In this document: positions 7,797 to 16,071 of the stretch, one piece after another
How the letters are laid out: the number at the start of each line of letters is the position of its first letter
Numbering within the stretch: position 1 is the stretch's first letter
Source: CAWALV01 sp963782965
GTDB lineage: Bacteria > Actinomycetota > Actinomycetes > Acidothermales > Acidothermaceae
Direction of reading: 5' to 3'
Length of the DNA: 64,000 nucleotides
NCBI GenBank assembly: GCA_963782965.1
Contig: CAWALV010000006.1
Span: 186,001 to 250,000, forward strand
Made by a program: the position numbers and the translations under genes
The notes under the pieces: generated by a model
What the model was told of the DNA's origin: nothing
The model's database searches: none
Seen by the model: only the letters and a program-made list of their open reading frames with translations

Positions 7797-9983
7797 TCAA
7801 AACGACAGGGCGGTAAGGACATCGGTCGGGGCGAGGAAACCGATCGTCAGCCGGTGCTGCGGGTCGACCACGAGCGTGAATGACGACCCGGGCCGCACGC
7901 CGACCTCGTTGCCGAAGGCAACGTCAGAGACGGCAGTCACCGTGCCTCGAGCTGTGTAGGTGTCCGGGCGTGACTGGTTCAGGCCGGCGAGCGTGAACGC
8001 GATCGTGCCTTGGGGTGCGTCGGCATGGTTGCAGGTGGGACAGGCGTCGGTGTCGGGTGCCTGGAACGCCCCGATGCCGTCCTCCCGGACGAGCACCTCG
8101 CCGGAGCCGCCGGTAGCGCCCCGGTAGTACGCAGCGATCGGCCCGAACTCGGTCGACCGGGGCTCGACGGCAACGATCGCAGCGTTGCACGTGGTCCAGG
8201 GCGACAGGTCGGTGCTGCCCTCGCTTGCGAAGGCGGCGTAGGTGAGGCGCTTGTCGAGAACCGAGGAGTCCAGCTTCGCGCCCCAAGCGAGGCCTTCCCC
8301 GGCGCTGACCTCGGCGTTGACCGTTCCCTTGGTGAGGCTCGACTGCAAGATCTCCACGGTCGCGTGCGACGCGAGCGTGCTCAATGCTGCGGTCCGGACG
8401 GAGTCGGACGGGCCCGTCCCGTCGGTGTCGAGCATCCACTCGAGCAGCGTCTCGATGGCCGCTTTGACCACCGGCTCGCCCTCGGCCGACACGTCGGCTA
8501 CGAGGTCGGTCTCAACCCCCTTCTGCGTTCCCTGGCTGCCGGTGAGGGAGATGTCCTTCCAGTCGATCGCGCCCTTGACCTGCGCGGCCGTGAGGCCTTC
8601 GGTTGTGAGCTTGGCGCTGAGCCTGGTCGGATCGAAGTCCGGAGTGAGTTCCACGGCAACCTTGAGGTCAGCGTTGTCGCTCGAACCGCCCGTCGCCGAC
8701 ATGCCGCCGAGAAGCTGTCCCAGATCAGCCTTGGCGGTGCCGGTCAGGTCGACGTAGAGCTCCTGCCCACCGAGCGTGCCGCCGAGCAGGTCTTGCTCGA
8801 GCCCGACCGACACGGAGCCGGACACCTCGCCGCTGCTCGCGCCGTCCTTGATGTCGCCGTTGAGCCACACACCCACAGACCCACCCACGGTGTCGGGGTC
8901 GCTGAGTCGCGGGTCCCCAGGCGCTGACCCCAGCAACGACTTCATCAGGGCGTCGGCTTGCGGTTGGTAGAGATGGTCGTAGCCGAGCGAAGCCGAGAAC
9001 TGAATTCCCACCGACGCGTCCGCATGCAGCCCTGCGTCACCATCCGCTGCGCCGAAGGCCGCGGTCAAGCCGGGCTTGAGACCACCTTCTGCCTCGAAGG
9101 AGTAGCCGGGAATCGCCGCGCTCTGGGTTTGTGTGAGTGCGCCGTTGCCCCCGAGGGTGACGGACGCGGCCGTCAAGGTCGCCGAGCTCTCGACGGTGTC
9201 CGAAACCACAGGACAGTCGGCCAGGTCGGGCTCGGCAGGGGCTGCCGTAGGCACCGGATTGGTGCCGGCCGCGACGATCCGCGTGGCGAGCACGCGAACG
9301 AGCGCGACCCGATCCTGGTCCGGGAAAGTCGCAGCGGTCGTGTCCGCCCCCACCGCGAACGTTTCGAGCATCGCGATCGCTGGCCCGACGCGCACCGTCG
9401 TCAGTGAGATCGAGTCGACACCGGACAACCCCGACGAGCCGAAGTGAACGGTCGTCTCGACCGCGGTGACCGCGTCGCCGATCGCCGGCGTCCCGGGAGT
9501 GGTGGTGCTCTCCGCGGACACCTGAACGAGCGATTGGTAGTCGCGCAGGAGTCCGTCGGCGAAACACTGCCGGAAGCCTGACCCGGCGACGACCGCGAAC
9601 GCCGTGCTGGCCTCGGTGGTTGACGATCCGACAAACGCGATGGACTGGACGCCGTTTTGAAAGCCGCCCTGGTACGTGCCGCGTGCGAAGGAATCGCCGA
9701 TACTCGCGGCCGCTCCGCCGTCGATCTGGCTCAACAGCGCATTGGCGCCGAAGCAGGCGGCCAGCACCATCTCGAGGTCCGAGCCATTGCCGCCGGCCGG
9801 GTTGGTGATCGAGTCGTCCGGATCCAGCCGGTAGTCCAGAAGCTGGCTCTGGGTCAACACGATCTCATCCGCCGTGGTCGTTCCACCGGTGCTGGCGGCG
9901 GCGAGGTGGGCCGGGGCCGGGCTCAGGGTGACGCACACGGCGAGGCAAGTTGCGGTCAGCGCCGCCAGCCGTCGGCCGATCAC
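7797..9983 (-). CDS. Large secreted protein, unknown function
   Basis: The 728-residue product has a Sec signal peptide (MIGRRLAALTATCLAVCVTL, cleavage probably near APAHLAAA). Residues about 40-250 look like a secreted sensor-type fold (LLDYRLDPDD, AVTAVETTVHFG, RVLATRIVAAG), reminiscent of PknH-type extracellular sensor domains. The middle region is long, Gly/Ser/Asp-rich and beta-strand-like (LHADASVGIQFSASLGYDHL). The C-terminal ~130 residues hold a Cys pair (CPTCNH) and end in a beta-rich module GSSFTLVVDPQHRLTIGFL. It overlaps the upstream lipoprotein gene by 4 bp, so they are co-translated. I cannot name the family; the sensor resemblance is weak. Confidence 0.7.
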   Translation of the reverse strand: MIGRRLAALTATCLAVCVTLSPAPAHLAAASTGGTTTADEIVLTQSQLLDYRLDPDDSITNPAGGNGSDLEMVLAACFGANALLSQIDGGAAASIGDSFARGTYQGGFQNGVQSIAFVGSSTTEASTAFAVVAGSGFRQCFADGLLRDYQSLVQVSAESTTTPGTPAIGDAVTAVETTVHFGSSGLSGVDSISLTTVRVGPAIAMLETFAVGADTTAATFPDQDRVALVRVLATRIVAAGTNPVPTAAPAEPDLADCPVVSDTVESSATLTAASVTLGGNGALTQTQSAAIPGYSFEAEGGLKPGLTAAFGAADGDAGLHADASVGIQFSASLGYDHLYQPQADALMKSLLGSAPGDPRLSDPDTVGGSVGVWLNGDIKDGASSGEVSGSVSVGLEQDLLGGTLGGQELYVDLTGTAKADLGQLLGGMSATGGSSDNADLKVAVELTPDFDPTRLSAKLTTEGLTAAQVKGAIDWKDISLTGSQGTQKGVETDLVADVSAEGEPVVKAAIETLLEWMLDTDGTGPSDSVRTAALSTLASHATVEILQSSLTKGTVNAEVSAGEGLAWGAKLDSSVLDKRLTYAAFASEGSTDLSPWTTCNAAIVAVEPRSTEFGPIAAYYRGATGGSGEVLVREDGIGAFQAPDTDACPTCNHADAPQGTIAFTLAGLNQSRPDTYTARGTVTAVSDVAFGNEVGVRPGSSFTLVVDPQHRLTIGFLAPTDVLTALSF

Positions 9984-10561
9984 GATGACACGCTCAACGA
10001 CGTGAGCAGTCGACTCGTCAGCCGGGCGTCCAACGTGGCCCCGCCGGCGGACACGAACAGATGTTCGGGCACGCCGTCGTTGCGCAACGTGAAGACGTCG
10101 AGTGTGTGCACGAGCGGGCCGGTGGTCGTGTCGCCCGCGTGATACGCGCCGCGCAGCTCAATGGCTTGGCGGCAGCCGCGGACCGTGATCGACCGCGGCG
10201 GCTCCCAGGTCGTGGTCGGGTTGCGCAGCGTACCGATCTGTTCATATGCGCGGACCGCAGCGGACGGCGTTCCTGCGGTGGGCGTTTGTCCGATCCGCAG
10301 CACGAAATGACTCGGCGGTGCGTGGCCCACGCGGGGCCCGACGAGCAGCAGGCGGACGGTCGGATCGATAGCCGCCGGCGTCGCGTCCTGCCACTCGACT
10401 GGGGTGAGGACCTCGAATCCTGCCGTGTCGACAGCCTGCCACCGTGTCCCCGACGGATGGCCGCCGGTGCACGAGCAGGCCAGTCCTGTGGTCAGGGCAG
10501 CGGCGGCCACCCACCGAAGCACCGGCTTGATGGCCATGCCTGTTGCCTTCCGGCGTCGCAT
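9980..10561 (-). CDS. Putative lipoprotein, LpqN/PsbP-like fold
   Basis: The 193-residue product has a hydrophobic leader ending TTGLACSCTGG, a weak lipobox (Cys about residue 29 or 31). The mature part runs TAGFEVLTPVEWQDAT, LLLVGPRVGHAPPSHFVLRIG, then RSITVRGCRQAIELRG and ends LTSRLLTSLSVSS. This strand-helix order resembles LpqN or PsbP/Mog1-like actinobacterial lipoproteins, an inference from pattern. Its stop overlaps the start of the 728-residue secreted protein by 4 bp, and it begins 12 bp after the stop of the HTH-membrane fusion gene. It is therefore probably part of a single envelope-associated operon. Confidence 0.6.
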   Translation of the reverse strand: MRRRKATGMAIKPVLRWVAAAALTTGLACSCTGGHPSGTRWQAVDTAGFEVLTPVEWQDATPAAIDPTVRLLLVGPRVGHAPPSHFVLRIGQTPTAGTPSAAVRAYEQIGTLRNPTTTWEPPRSITVRGCRQAIELRGAYHAGDTTTGPLVHTLDVFTLRNDGVPEHLFVSAGGATLDARLTSRLLTSLSVSS

Positions 10562-10573
10562 CGTGGCCGCCCG

Positions 10574-11398
10574 TCAGTTCAGCTTGACCGGGACATCGCT
10601 TTGCCATACGAGCTGGCTGGCGTGATCTCCCGGGGGCAGGTTGAAGCACATGGGACCGGGAAGCCGCATCGACGCGTTCGGATTCAGCGGCCAGCCGCTA
10701 TCGCCCAGGTTCTGGGCCACGCATCCGCTCACACCCGTCCGGCTGTTGTCGGACGCGGCCTCCGCCGGGATATCGTGGCCGGCCGCGTCGATCACCGTGA
10801 AGTCGGTGGTCGTGACGCTGAACGCGTTCGGGTCCTTGTCGGTGATGGACACCCCCAGCACGAGCTCGCTGGAGCCGTCGCCTTGGGGAACCGTGGTCTG
10901 GCTGTCGACGCAGACGATCGCTGCGAACGTCAGTGCGAGGTTGCTCGGATGCCGGTCGGAGCAGCTCTTCCCGCCGGTGGCCGAGTTGCCGCCACTCGCA
11001 GCTTTTCCGCCACCGCCGCACCCCGCGAGCCCGATCACGAGCATGACTGCCGCCAGCAGGATTCTTCCTTGCGCCAGGTGTCGCTTCGGGTGCTCGGCAC
11101 TGTCTGTGCTGCCCGAGCCCGGGCATGGGTCGCGGTCGCTTTGTCGACGCTCGACGAACCATGCGGCCAGCTCGGCCCGTGAGCGGAACGCGAGTTTCTT
11201 GAGCGCGCGCCGCACGTGTGCCGCGACCGTGCTCTCGGCGATCCCCAGGGCCCGGCCGATGCCACGGTTCGTCAAGCCGCAAGCCACAAGCGCTGCGACC
11301 TCGACCCCACGATCGGTCATCGGCGCCCAGCCAGCGCTCGCGTCACACCTTTGGACGGCGGCCAGACCCTGCGTGGTGTTTTCGTTTTCAGCGACCAC
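10574..11398 (-). CDS. LuxR-type HTH fused to membrane anchor and extracytoplasmic domain
   Basis: The 274-residue product starts with a LuxR/GerE-type HTH (residues about 26-85, ESTVAAHVRRALKKL as recognition helix), then a polar linker, one hydrophobic segment ending in a textbook lipobox-like VIGLAGC (about residues 117-132), a Gly/Ser linker and a ~135-residue outer domain with four further cysteines. A strong GGAGGAG site 5 bp before GTG 11398 supports the start, and no stop interrupts the join. Two glutamates normally conserved in the HTH (TDRE, NxEI) are glycine here. It could be a membrane-tethered one-component regulator of the ToxR/CadC topology, or a lipoprotein gene captured behind a decayed regulator. 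Confidence 0.65.
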   Translation of the reverse strand: MVAENENTTQGLAAVQRCDASAGWAPMTDRGVEVAALVACGLTNRGIGRALGIAESTVAAHVRRALKKLAFRSRAELAAWFVERRQSDRDPCPGSGSTDSAEHPKRHLAQGRILLAAVMLVIGLAGCGGGGKAASGGNSATGGKSCSDRHPSNLALTFAAIVCVDSQTTVPQGDGSSELVLGVSITDKDPNAFSVTTTDFTVIDAAGHDIPAEAASDNSRTGVSGCVAQNLGDSGWPLNPNASMRLPGPMCFNLPPGDHASQLVWQSDVPVKLN

Positions 11399-11459
11399 GA
11401 CATCTCCTCCCGGATCAGGGCCGCAACGCGACCCTTCGCCCGGTTGGCGCGAGGAGATG

Positions 11460-11474
11460 CCTAGCGTTGCTAGG
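11460..11474. promoter_or_regulatory. Inverted repeat CCTAGC-GTT-GCTAGG
   Basis: This perfect 6-bp inverted repeat with a 3-bp spacer lies in the 86-bp gap between the ATPase stop and the HTH-fusion gene, followed by CTAGCTAG at the ATPase stop. It may be an operator or a short hairpin; no U-rich tail is visible. Confidence 0.4.
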
Positions 11475-11484
11475 GCACGGCTAG

Positions 11485-14223
11485 CTAGCGGGTGTGTGCG
11501 GCCCGCGGCCTGTCGGAGATGTCCCAGGAGGTCGGCTCGGGCGGGTCGTAGCCGCAGAGTGCCCCGGTTCGCACGGAACGCCGCAGGTGCCGCCCAAGCT
11601 CGGGGTGGACGGACTCGATGCGGTCAATGGCTTGCCGGATGCGCCATGTCACCGCCTTGCGGGCGCGCTCCGCGGGGTCACCCATGCGCCGGGCACGCCC
11701 ACCGAGGCCAACCGCGGCGGCGAGTTCGGCGAGCAGGAACTCACGTTCAGACCGAACCCGACTTGCGCGCTCGGTGTCGTTCATCCGCTCTGCCTCGGTG
11801 GCGTCTTCTTCGAGCTCCTCAAGGCGGGCCCGGTAGCTCCGGCGTGCCTCAGCGTCCAAGGCCGGCCCGGCGTCACCCTCGAGACTCGATCCGAGCTCGC
11901 GGCGACCGGCTGTCCCAGAGGATTCGCTGAGGGGGGAGGACGCCAGGTCGATCGCCGCCACCTGTCGTCCGGGTGAGCGCAGGAGCAAAGCGAGATCGTG
12001 CAATCCCTTGCTCTCCTTGAGCCGGACGACGCGACCGGCAAAGCCGATGGTCCAGAACTCGCCTTCCCTGATGAAAGCGTTCCCCGCCGCGAGCGACTGA
12101 GCTGAGGCGCCCGCTCGATCGAACCGCTCGTCGTGCTCGGACTCAGGAGCTCCGTTTCGGGCGTACGCGATCGCCTGCTCCCAGGACATTGCTGCGCCCC
12201 GCTGCCAGGCGGCGTCGGCCCGCTCAGCGTCCAGCATCGCGGCGGCCGCGGCACGCGCCTGGGCAACGACGGGCTCCAGTTCGGGGTCTATCGCGAGCCC
12301 GACGCGTTGGGCGAGCTCCTCCGCTGCTCCGAAGAGGGACAGGCAACGCTCGGGTTCGCCGTCGACCACAGCGAGGCGCGCGAGGCCGATGAGCGTATAG
12401 ACCCCGGAGAACAAGCTGTGCAGCTCGCCGACGTAGACGAGACACTCCTGCCAATGGGTCCGGGCCTTCTCATGGTTACCGACGTCGAATTCGATGATCG
12501 CCAGGCTCTCTACGAACGGTGCGATGAGCAACCGGTCCTCGGCTCGGCGCGCGATCTCGAGCGCCTCTTCGACTCGGGCTCGACCCGCGCTCGAGTCGCC
12601 AGCGAAGTGCAAGGTCAAACCTTGATCGTTGAGGGAGAACGCGAGCGTTTCGTCATCTCCCGACTCGCGAAGCGGAGTCTCGGCTTGCTCGAAGAACGCG
12701 GTCGCCCGCTCGAGGTGACCGTCCGTGCCGGCCAGGCTCGTCACCAACCCCAACGCCTGCAGGGCACGTCCACGGTGGAGGGTGCCGGCTCCGTCGTCGG
12801 CCAGCTGCAGGCACTCCAGAGCCAGTGATCGCGCGGCGTCAAAGCGGCCTTGAAACAGGGCCCTCCAGCTGGCTTCCCGAAGGGCCTCCGCGCGCAGCTC
12901 GTCGCGCTCGGTTCTCTTCGCGAGGGCCCGGGTCAGCCAGTCGAAGCCCTCGAGCCGCTGGCTCACGAGCCAGTAACGGCGCAACCGCGCAGCCAGCTGA
13001 AGGGCCTTCGCGGGTTCCTGCTCTAGCCCCCAGTCGAACGAAGCGCGCAGATTCTCGAACTCGTCCTCGATGCGCGCGAGCCAAATAGCCTGAGCGGGCC
13101 CTCGCAGCTGGTCGTACGCCTCATCCGCCAACGCGAAGTAATGCAGTGCATGCAAACGCTGCATCCGGTCGGACTCACCGGCCTCGGCCAAGCGATCCCA
13201 TGCATATTCACGGATCGACTCGAGGAGCCGATAACGCATCGATCGGTCGGGCTGCTCGTCGGCGACGACCAGGGACTTGTCGACCAAGCTCGACACGCCG
13301 TCCAGGATCGCGCTACCAGGGCCGCGCGCATCTTCCGCGCAAACACCCTGCGCATCATCCAGCGTGAAGCCGCCTCGAAACACGGCGAGTCGGCGGAGCA
13401 GACGCCTGTCGACGTCGTCCAGCAGGGCGTAACTCCAGTCGACCGCGGCCAGCAGCGTCCGGTGGCGCTCGACCGACGTGCGGTTGCCACGGGTCAACAA
13501 GGCGAAGCGATCGTCCAGTCGCTCCTCGATCGCGGCGACCGACATGGTCCTCACCCGGGCGGCGGCGAGCTCGATTGCGAGCGGAATGCCATCGAGGCGT
13601 CGGCAGATACGGGCGACGACCGCGATGTTGTCGCGCGCGGGTCGAAATCCGGGCCGGGCCGCGTGGGCTCGCTCGGCGAAGAGCCGAACGCTGTCGACTT
13701 CAGCGATCTCCGACTCATTCGGTGTCCCTCGCGCGTCCGGAGTCGCCATCGACGGGACAGGCCAGACCACCTCGCCCTCGACGCCCAGCACCTCGCGGGA
13801 GGTCGCGAGCAGGCGTAGATCGCGGGAGTCCTTGAGGAGCGCATGGGCCAGTGCGGCGCACGCGGCCACGAGATGTTCACAGTTGTCCAGGATGAGCAGC
13901 GTCTTCGGAGTCCGGCCGAGTGTGGCCGCGAGCGACTCGAGAGCGGTGCGTCCAGGCTGGGCATTGAATCCCAGCGTGGTCAACGTGGCCTGCGGCACCA
14001 AGTCGGGGTCGGTGAGCGCCGCGAGCTCGACCAGCCAGACACCGCCCGGGAACGCGTCCGTGGATTGTGCGGCGGCCTCGACCGCGAGCCGCGTCTTCCC
14101 GATGCCGCCGGCGCCGGTCAGCGTGACAAGTCGAGCTCCGGCGACCAGCCTCTTAACCGCTTCGATCTCCGGTCCGCGGCCGATGAAGCTGGTGAGCGCA
14201 CCCGGAAGGTTCGTCGGCGTCAC
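11485..14223 (-). CDS. NB-ARC/TPR-type regulatory ATPase
   Basis: The 912-residue product opens with an STAND ATPase domain: LPGALTSFIGRGPEI, Walker A TLTGAGGIGKTRLA (near residues 33-46), Walker B KTLLILDNCEHL (near 107-118), and the sensor-like LLATSREVLG. A winged-helix and helical TPR-like region (about 330-680) follows. The end contains FWTIGFAGRVVRLKESKGLH and the conserved tail VHPELGRHLRRSVRTGALCGY, seen in a common actinobacterial family of large ATPases. Unlike LAL-type relatives it has no C-terminal LuxR HTH; instead the next gene supplies one. It is cytoplasmic and likely an ATP-gated signalling hub. Ligand is unknown. Confidence 0.85.
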   Translation of the reverse strand: MTPTNLPGALTSFIGRGPEIEAVKRLVAGARLVTLTGAGGIGKTRLAVEAAAQSTDAFPGGVWLVELAALTDPDLVPQATLTTLGFNAQPGRTALESLAATLGRTPKTLLILDNCEHLVAACAALAHALLKDSRDLRLLATSREVLGVEGEVVWPVPSMATPDARGTPNESEIAEVDSVRLFAERAHAARPGFRPARDNIAVVARICRRLDGIPLAIELAAARVRTMSVAAIEERLDDRFALLTRGNRTSVERHRTLLAAVDWSYALLDDVDRRLLRRLAVFRGGFTLDDAQGVCAEDARGPGSAILDGVSSLVDKSLVVADEQPDRSMRYRLLESIREYAWDRLAEAGESDRMQRLHALHYFALADEAYDQLRGPAQAIWLARIEDEFENLRASFDWGLEQEPAKALQLAARLRRYWLVSQRLEGFDWLTRALAKRTERDELRAEALREASWRALFQGRFDAARSLALECLQLADDGAGTLHRGRALQALGLVTSLAGTDGHLERATAFFEQAETPLRESGDDETLAFSLNDQGLTLHFAGDSSAGRARVEEALEIARRAEDRLLIAPFVESLAIIEFDVGNHEKARTHWQECLVYVGELHSLFSGVYTLIGLARLAVVDGEPERCLSLFGAAEELAQRVGLAIDPELEPVVAQARAAAAAMLDAERADAAWQRGAAMSWEQAIAYARNGAPESEHDERFDRAGASAQSLAAGNAFIREGEFWTIGFAGRVVRLKESKGLHDLALLLRSPGRQVAAIDLASSPLSESSGTAGRRELGSSLEGDAGPALDAEARRSYRARLEELEEDATEAERMNDTERASRVRSEREFLLAELAAAVGLGGRARRMGDPAERARKAVTWRIRQAIDRIESVHPELGRHLRRSVRTGALCGYDPPEPTSWDISDRPRAAHTR

Positions 14224-14327
14224 TCGAGAACCTTGACGCGACGCGAGCGATAATGCCAGCTATTCGCGCCGGCCTTCCGCCGCGCGCCGACCTCGCGATC
14301 TTCACCCTGGCTCGAACTCATGATCCT

Positions 14328-14361
14328 GAAGACTTTGTGCAAATAGCCGAACAAAGTCTTC
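14328..14361 (-). terminator. Hairpin after the sigma/anti-sigma operon
   Basis: GAAGACTTTGT (14328-14338) and ACAAAGTCTTC (14351-14361) form a perfect 11-bp stem with a 12-nt loop, 24 bp beyond the anti-sigma stop. There is no strong U-tract, so it could alternatively be a regulator site ahead of the ATPase gene starting at 14223. Confidence 0.55.
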
Positions 14362-14385
14362 GCCTACCAGGGTGCCCGAGTGGGT

Positions 14386-15273
14386 CTAGTGGCCGCCCTG
14401 GCCATTGCCGGGGGTCGGGTGGTCGGTCGGCTTGCCGCCTTGCTGGCCGGAGTGCCCGTGCTGGCCGCTTTTCCCATCCATCGGCGACGGTGGCCCCACC
14501 GGCCGCGGAGACGGCTTGGGCGGTTTCGGTGACTCAAGGTTGGTCGGCTCCGACTTCCCCGGTTCGGGCTTCGGTGACTTCGAGCCGTGCTCGCCGCTGC
14601 TCGCGCACAGTTTCGCGACGTCGTCGGCACCGCCGGCCATCTCCGCAAGACGTCGGAATGCGGCGGAGTCGTGGTCTGACTTGCCGCCGGCGTGATCGTG
14701 GGCGTAGGCGGTGCACAGCCCGGGGACGGCAGCGTTGGGCACGGAAGTCGGGCTGGCGGGCGGAGAGGTGCGGGGCCGCTCGTCGGGCGACGACGAGCCA
14801 GTGGACGTGGAGGACGACGGCGAATCCGAACCGCGCTCGGCGTGTGTCGGGGTCGGTGTCGCCGACGGCGGAGCGGCCGCGGGTGCGCCGATCGTGTGGT
14901 GGGCGAAGTTCTGCACGGGTTCGGGCAGCACACCGGTGTAGGCAGCCGCGACGGTGGCGACCGTGGTCGCCGCTGCAGCGGCGGCGGCAGACAGCGCGAT
15001 CTTGCCACCGACGAGCGTCGCCAACGTGGAGACCCGTCGCGCAACGCGCCGCCGACCCCCGCCGTGCTGCATCACGTCGTCGAAGGCGTCGAGCGCGGCA
15101 GATTCCCCCACGAGTTCCGCGGTCAGGGCGGGGGCGCGCAGCGCGGCGACGAGGTCGTTGATGGCCCGGGCCTCGGCGCCGGCACCGGGCTCGAGGCTGT
15201 CGCCGGACAGCAACCGGTCGACGAGCCACGGATCGGTGGGCTCGCCGGCAGGGGTGAGGGGTTCGTCAGCCAT
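14386..15273 (-). CDS. Putative membrane anti-sigma factor
   Basis: The 295-residue product has a cytosolic N-terminus of ~85 residues (WLVDRLLSGDSLEPG), one Ala-rich membrane segment (about 88-115) and an outer part dominated by Ser/Pro/Thr, ending in a Gly/His/Gln-rich tail (GHSGQQGGKPTDH). No zinc-binding HxxxCxxC motif of ZAS anti-sigmas is present. Its start overlaps the stop of the sigma factor gene by 8 bp, the usual arrangement for a sigma/anti-sigma pair, and that context is the main basis for the call. The stimulus is unknown. Confidence 0.68.
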   Translation of the reverse strand: MADEPLTPAGEPTDPWLVDRLLSGDSLEPGAGAEARAINDLVAALRAPALTAELVGESAALDAFDDVMQHGGGRRRVARRVSTLATLVGGKIALSAAAAAAATTVATVAAAYTGVLPEPVQNFAHHTIGAPAAAPPSATPTPTHAERGSDSPSSSTSTGSSSPDERPRTSPPASPTSVPNAAVPGLCTAYAHDHAGGKSDHDSAAFRRLAEMAGGADDVAKLCASSGEHGSKSPKPEPGKSEPTNLESPKPPKPSPRPVGPPSPMDGKSGQHGHSGQQGGKPTDHPTPGNGQGGH

Positions 15274-15856
15274 CGTGCTGTGGGATCGCTGGTGTGGACG
15301 GTGGCGTTACACGACCGGCGTTCAGTCGCTCGGCGAGCGTGCGCAGGCCGCGGTGAACGCTGACCCGGACGGCGCCCGGCGAGCGCTTCACGATGGTGGC
15401 GATCTCGGCTGGTTCCAGACCGACGACCACCCGGAGCAGGACCATTTCCGCCTGGTCGTGGGGCAGCGTCGCGACCAGGCGCAGCGCCTCGCCGGTGCCG
15501 AGGTGCTCCACCGCGAGGGCGGCCGTGTCGTCGGGCGCCGCACGCTCGAGGTGGTAGGTGTCGTCGACGAGGCGTTCGGGTCGCCGCGCGGAGCGGCGCC
15601 GTTGGTCGATCAGCCGCCGGCGCGCGATGGTGACCAGCCAGCCGCGGAAATCGTCCTCGCCGCCCTGGAACCGAGCGAGTCCTCGAGCGACCGCCATCCA
15701 GGTCTCGGAGGCGATGTCTTCAGCGTCGGTGCCGGCGAGCGCGCCGAGATAGCGCAGCAGCATCGGCTGGCAGTCGCGCCACAGCTGTCCGAACGCCGAT
15801 CGGTCGCCCGCTGTGGCGCGGGTCAGGACGTCGTCGAAGTCGGGTCCCAGCATCAT
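15266..15856 (-). CDS. RNA polymerase sigma factor, sigma-70 family (ECF-like)
   Basis: The 196-residue protein has region 2 (DRSAFGQLWRDCQPMLLRYL through FRGWLVTIARRRLIDQRRR, residues ~18-88) and region 4 (ATLPHDQAEMVLLRVVVG then SPGAVRVSVHRGLRTLAERL, ~128-180), with no region 1 or 3, as in ECF sigma factors. I chose the first of two adjacent ATG codons at 15856, preceded by GAAGAG. The open frame runs much further upstream but only through a 26-bp tandem repeat and an antisense of other sequence. It is co-translated with the membrane protein after it, which is likely its anti-sigma factor. Confidence 0.88.
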   Translation of the reverse strand: MMLGPDFDDVLTRATAGDRSAFGQLWRDCQPMLLRYLGALAGTDAEDIASETWMAVARGLARFQGGEDDFRGWLVTIARRRLIDQRRRSARRPERLVDDTYHLERAAPDDTAALAVEHLGTGEALRLVATLPHDQAEMVLLRVVVGLEPAEIATIVKRSPGAVRVSVHRGLRTLAERLNAGRVTPPSTPAIPQHDG

Positions 15857-15869
15857 CTCTTCGCAGTAC

Positions 15870-15967
15870 CGCGCCAGCGGCGCGATCGGTGGTACCGCGC
15901 CAGCGGCGCGATCGGTGGTACCGCGCCAGCGGCGCGATCGGTGGTACCGCGCCAGCGGCGCGATCGG
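15870..15967. repeat. 26-bp tandem repeat, 3.8 copies, just upstream of the sigma factor start
   Basis: Units at 15870-15895, 15896-15921 and 15922-15947 are identical, followed by a 20-bp partial unit to 15967. Each unit contains GCGCCAGCGGCGC, CGATCGG and the GGTACC palindrome. Because 26 is not a multiple of 3, the array cannot encode a periodic peptide, and it ends about 13 bp before the sigma factor ATG, so it lies in the leader or promoter. Confidence 0.95.
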
Positions 15968-16071
15968 CTCGGTCAGATACTGCTCGTTTCTGTCGGGTGC
16001 GCGCGGTTCGCCGAATTCCGGCTTCCCGCGCGCGCCCGGCACTGCGTTATCGGTGGAACCGGCGACCCGGC

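Noticed and set aside
15870..15967. CRISPR array
   Set aside because: The repeats are directly adjacent with no spacers and no cas genes are near.
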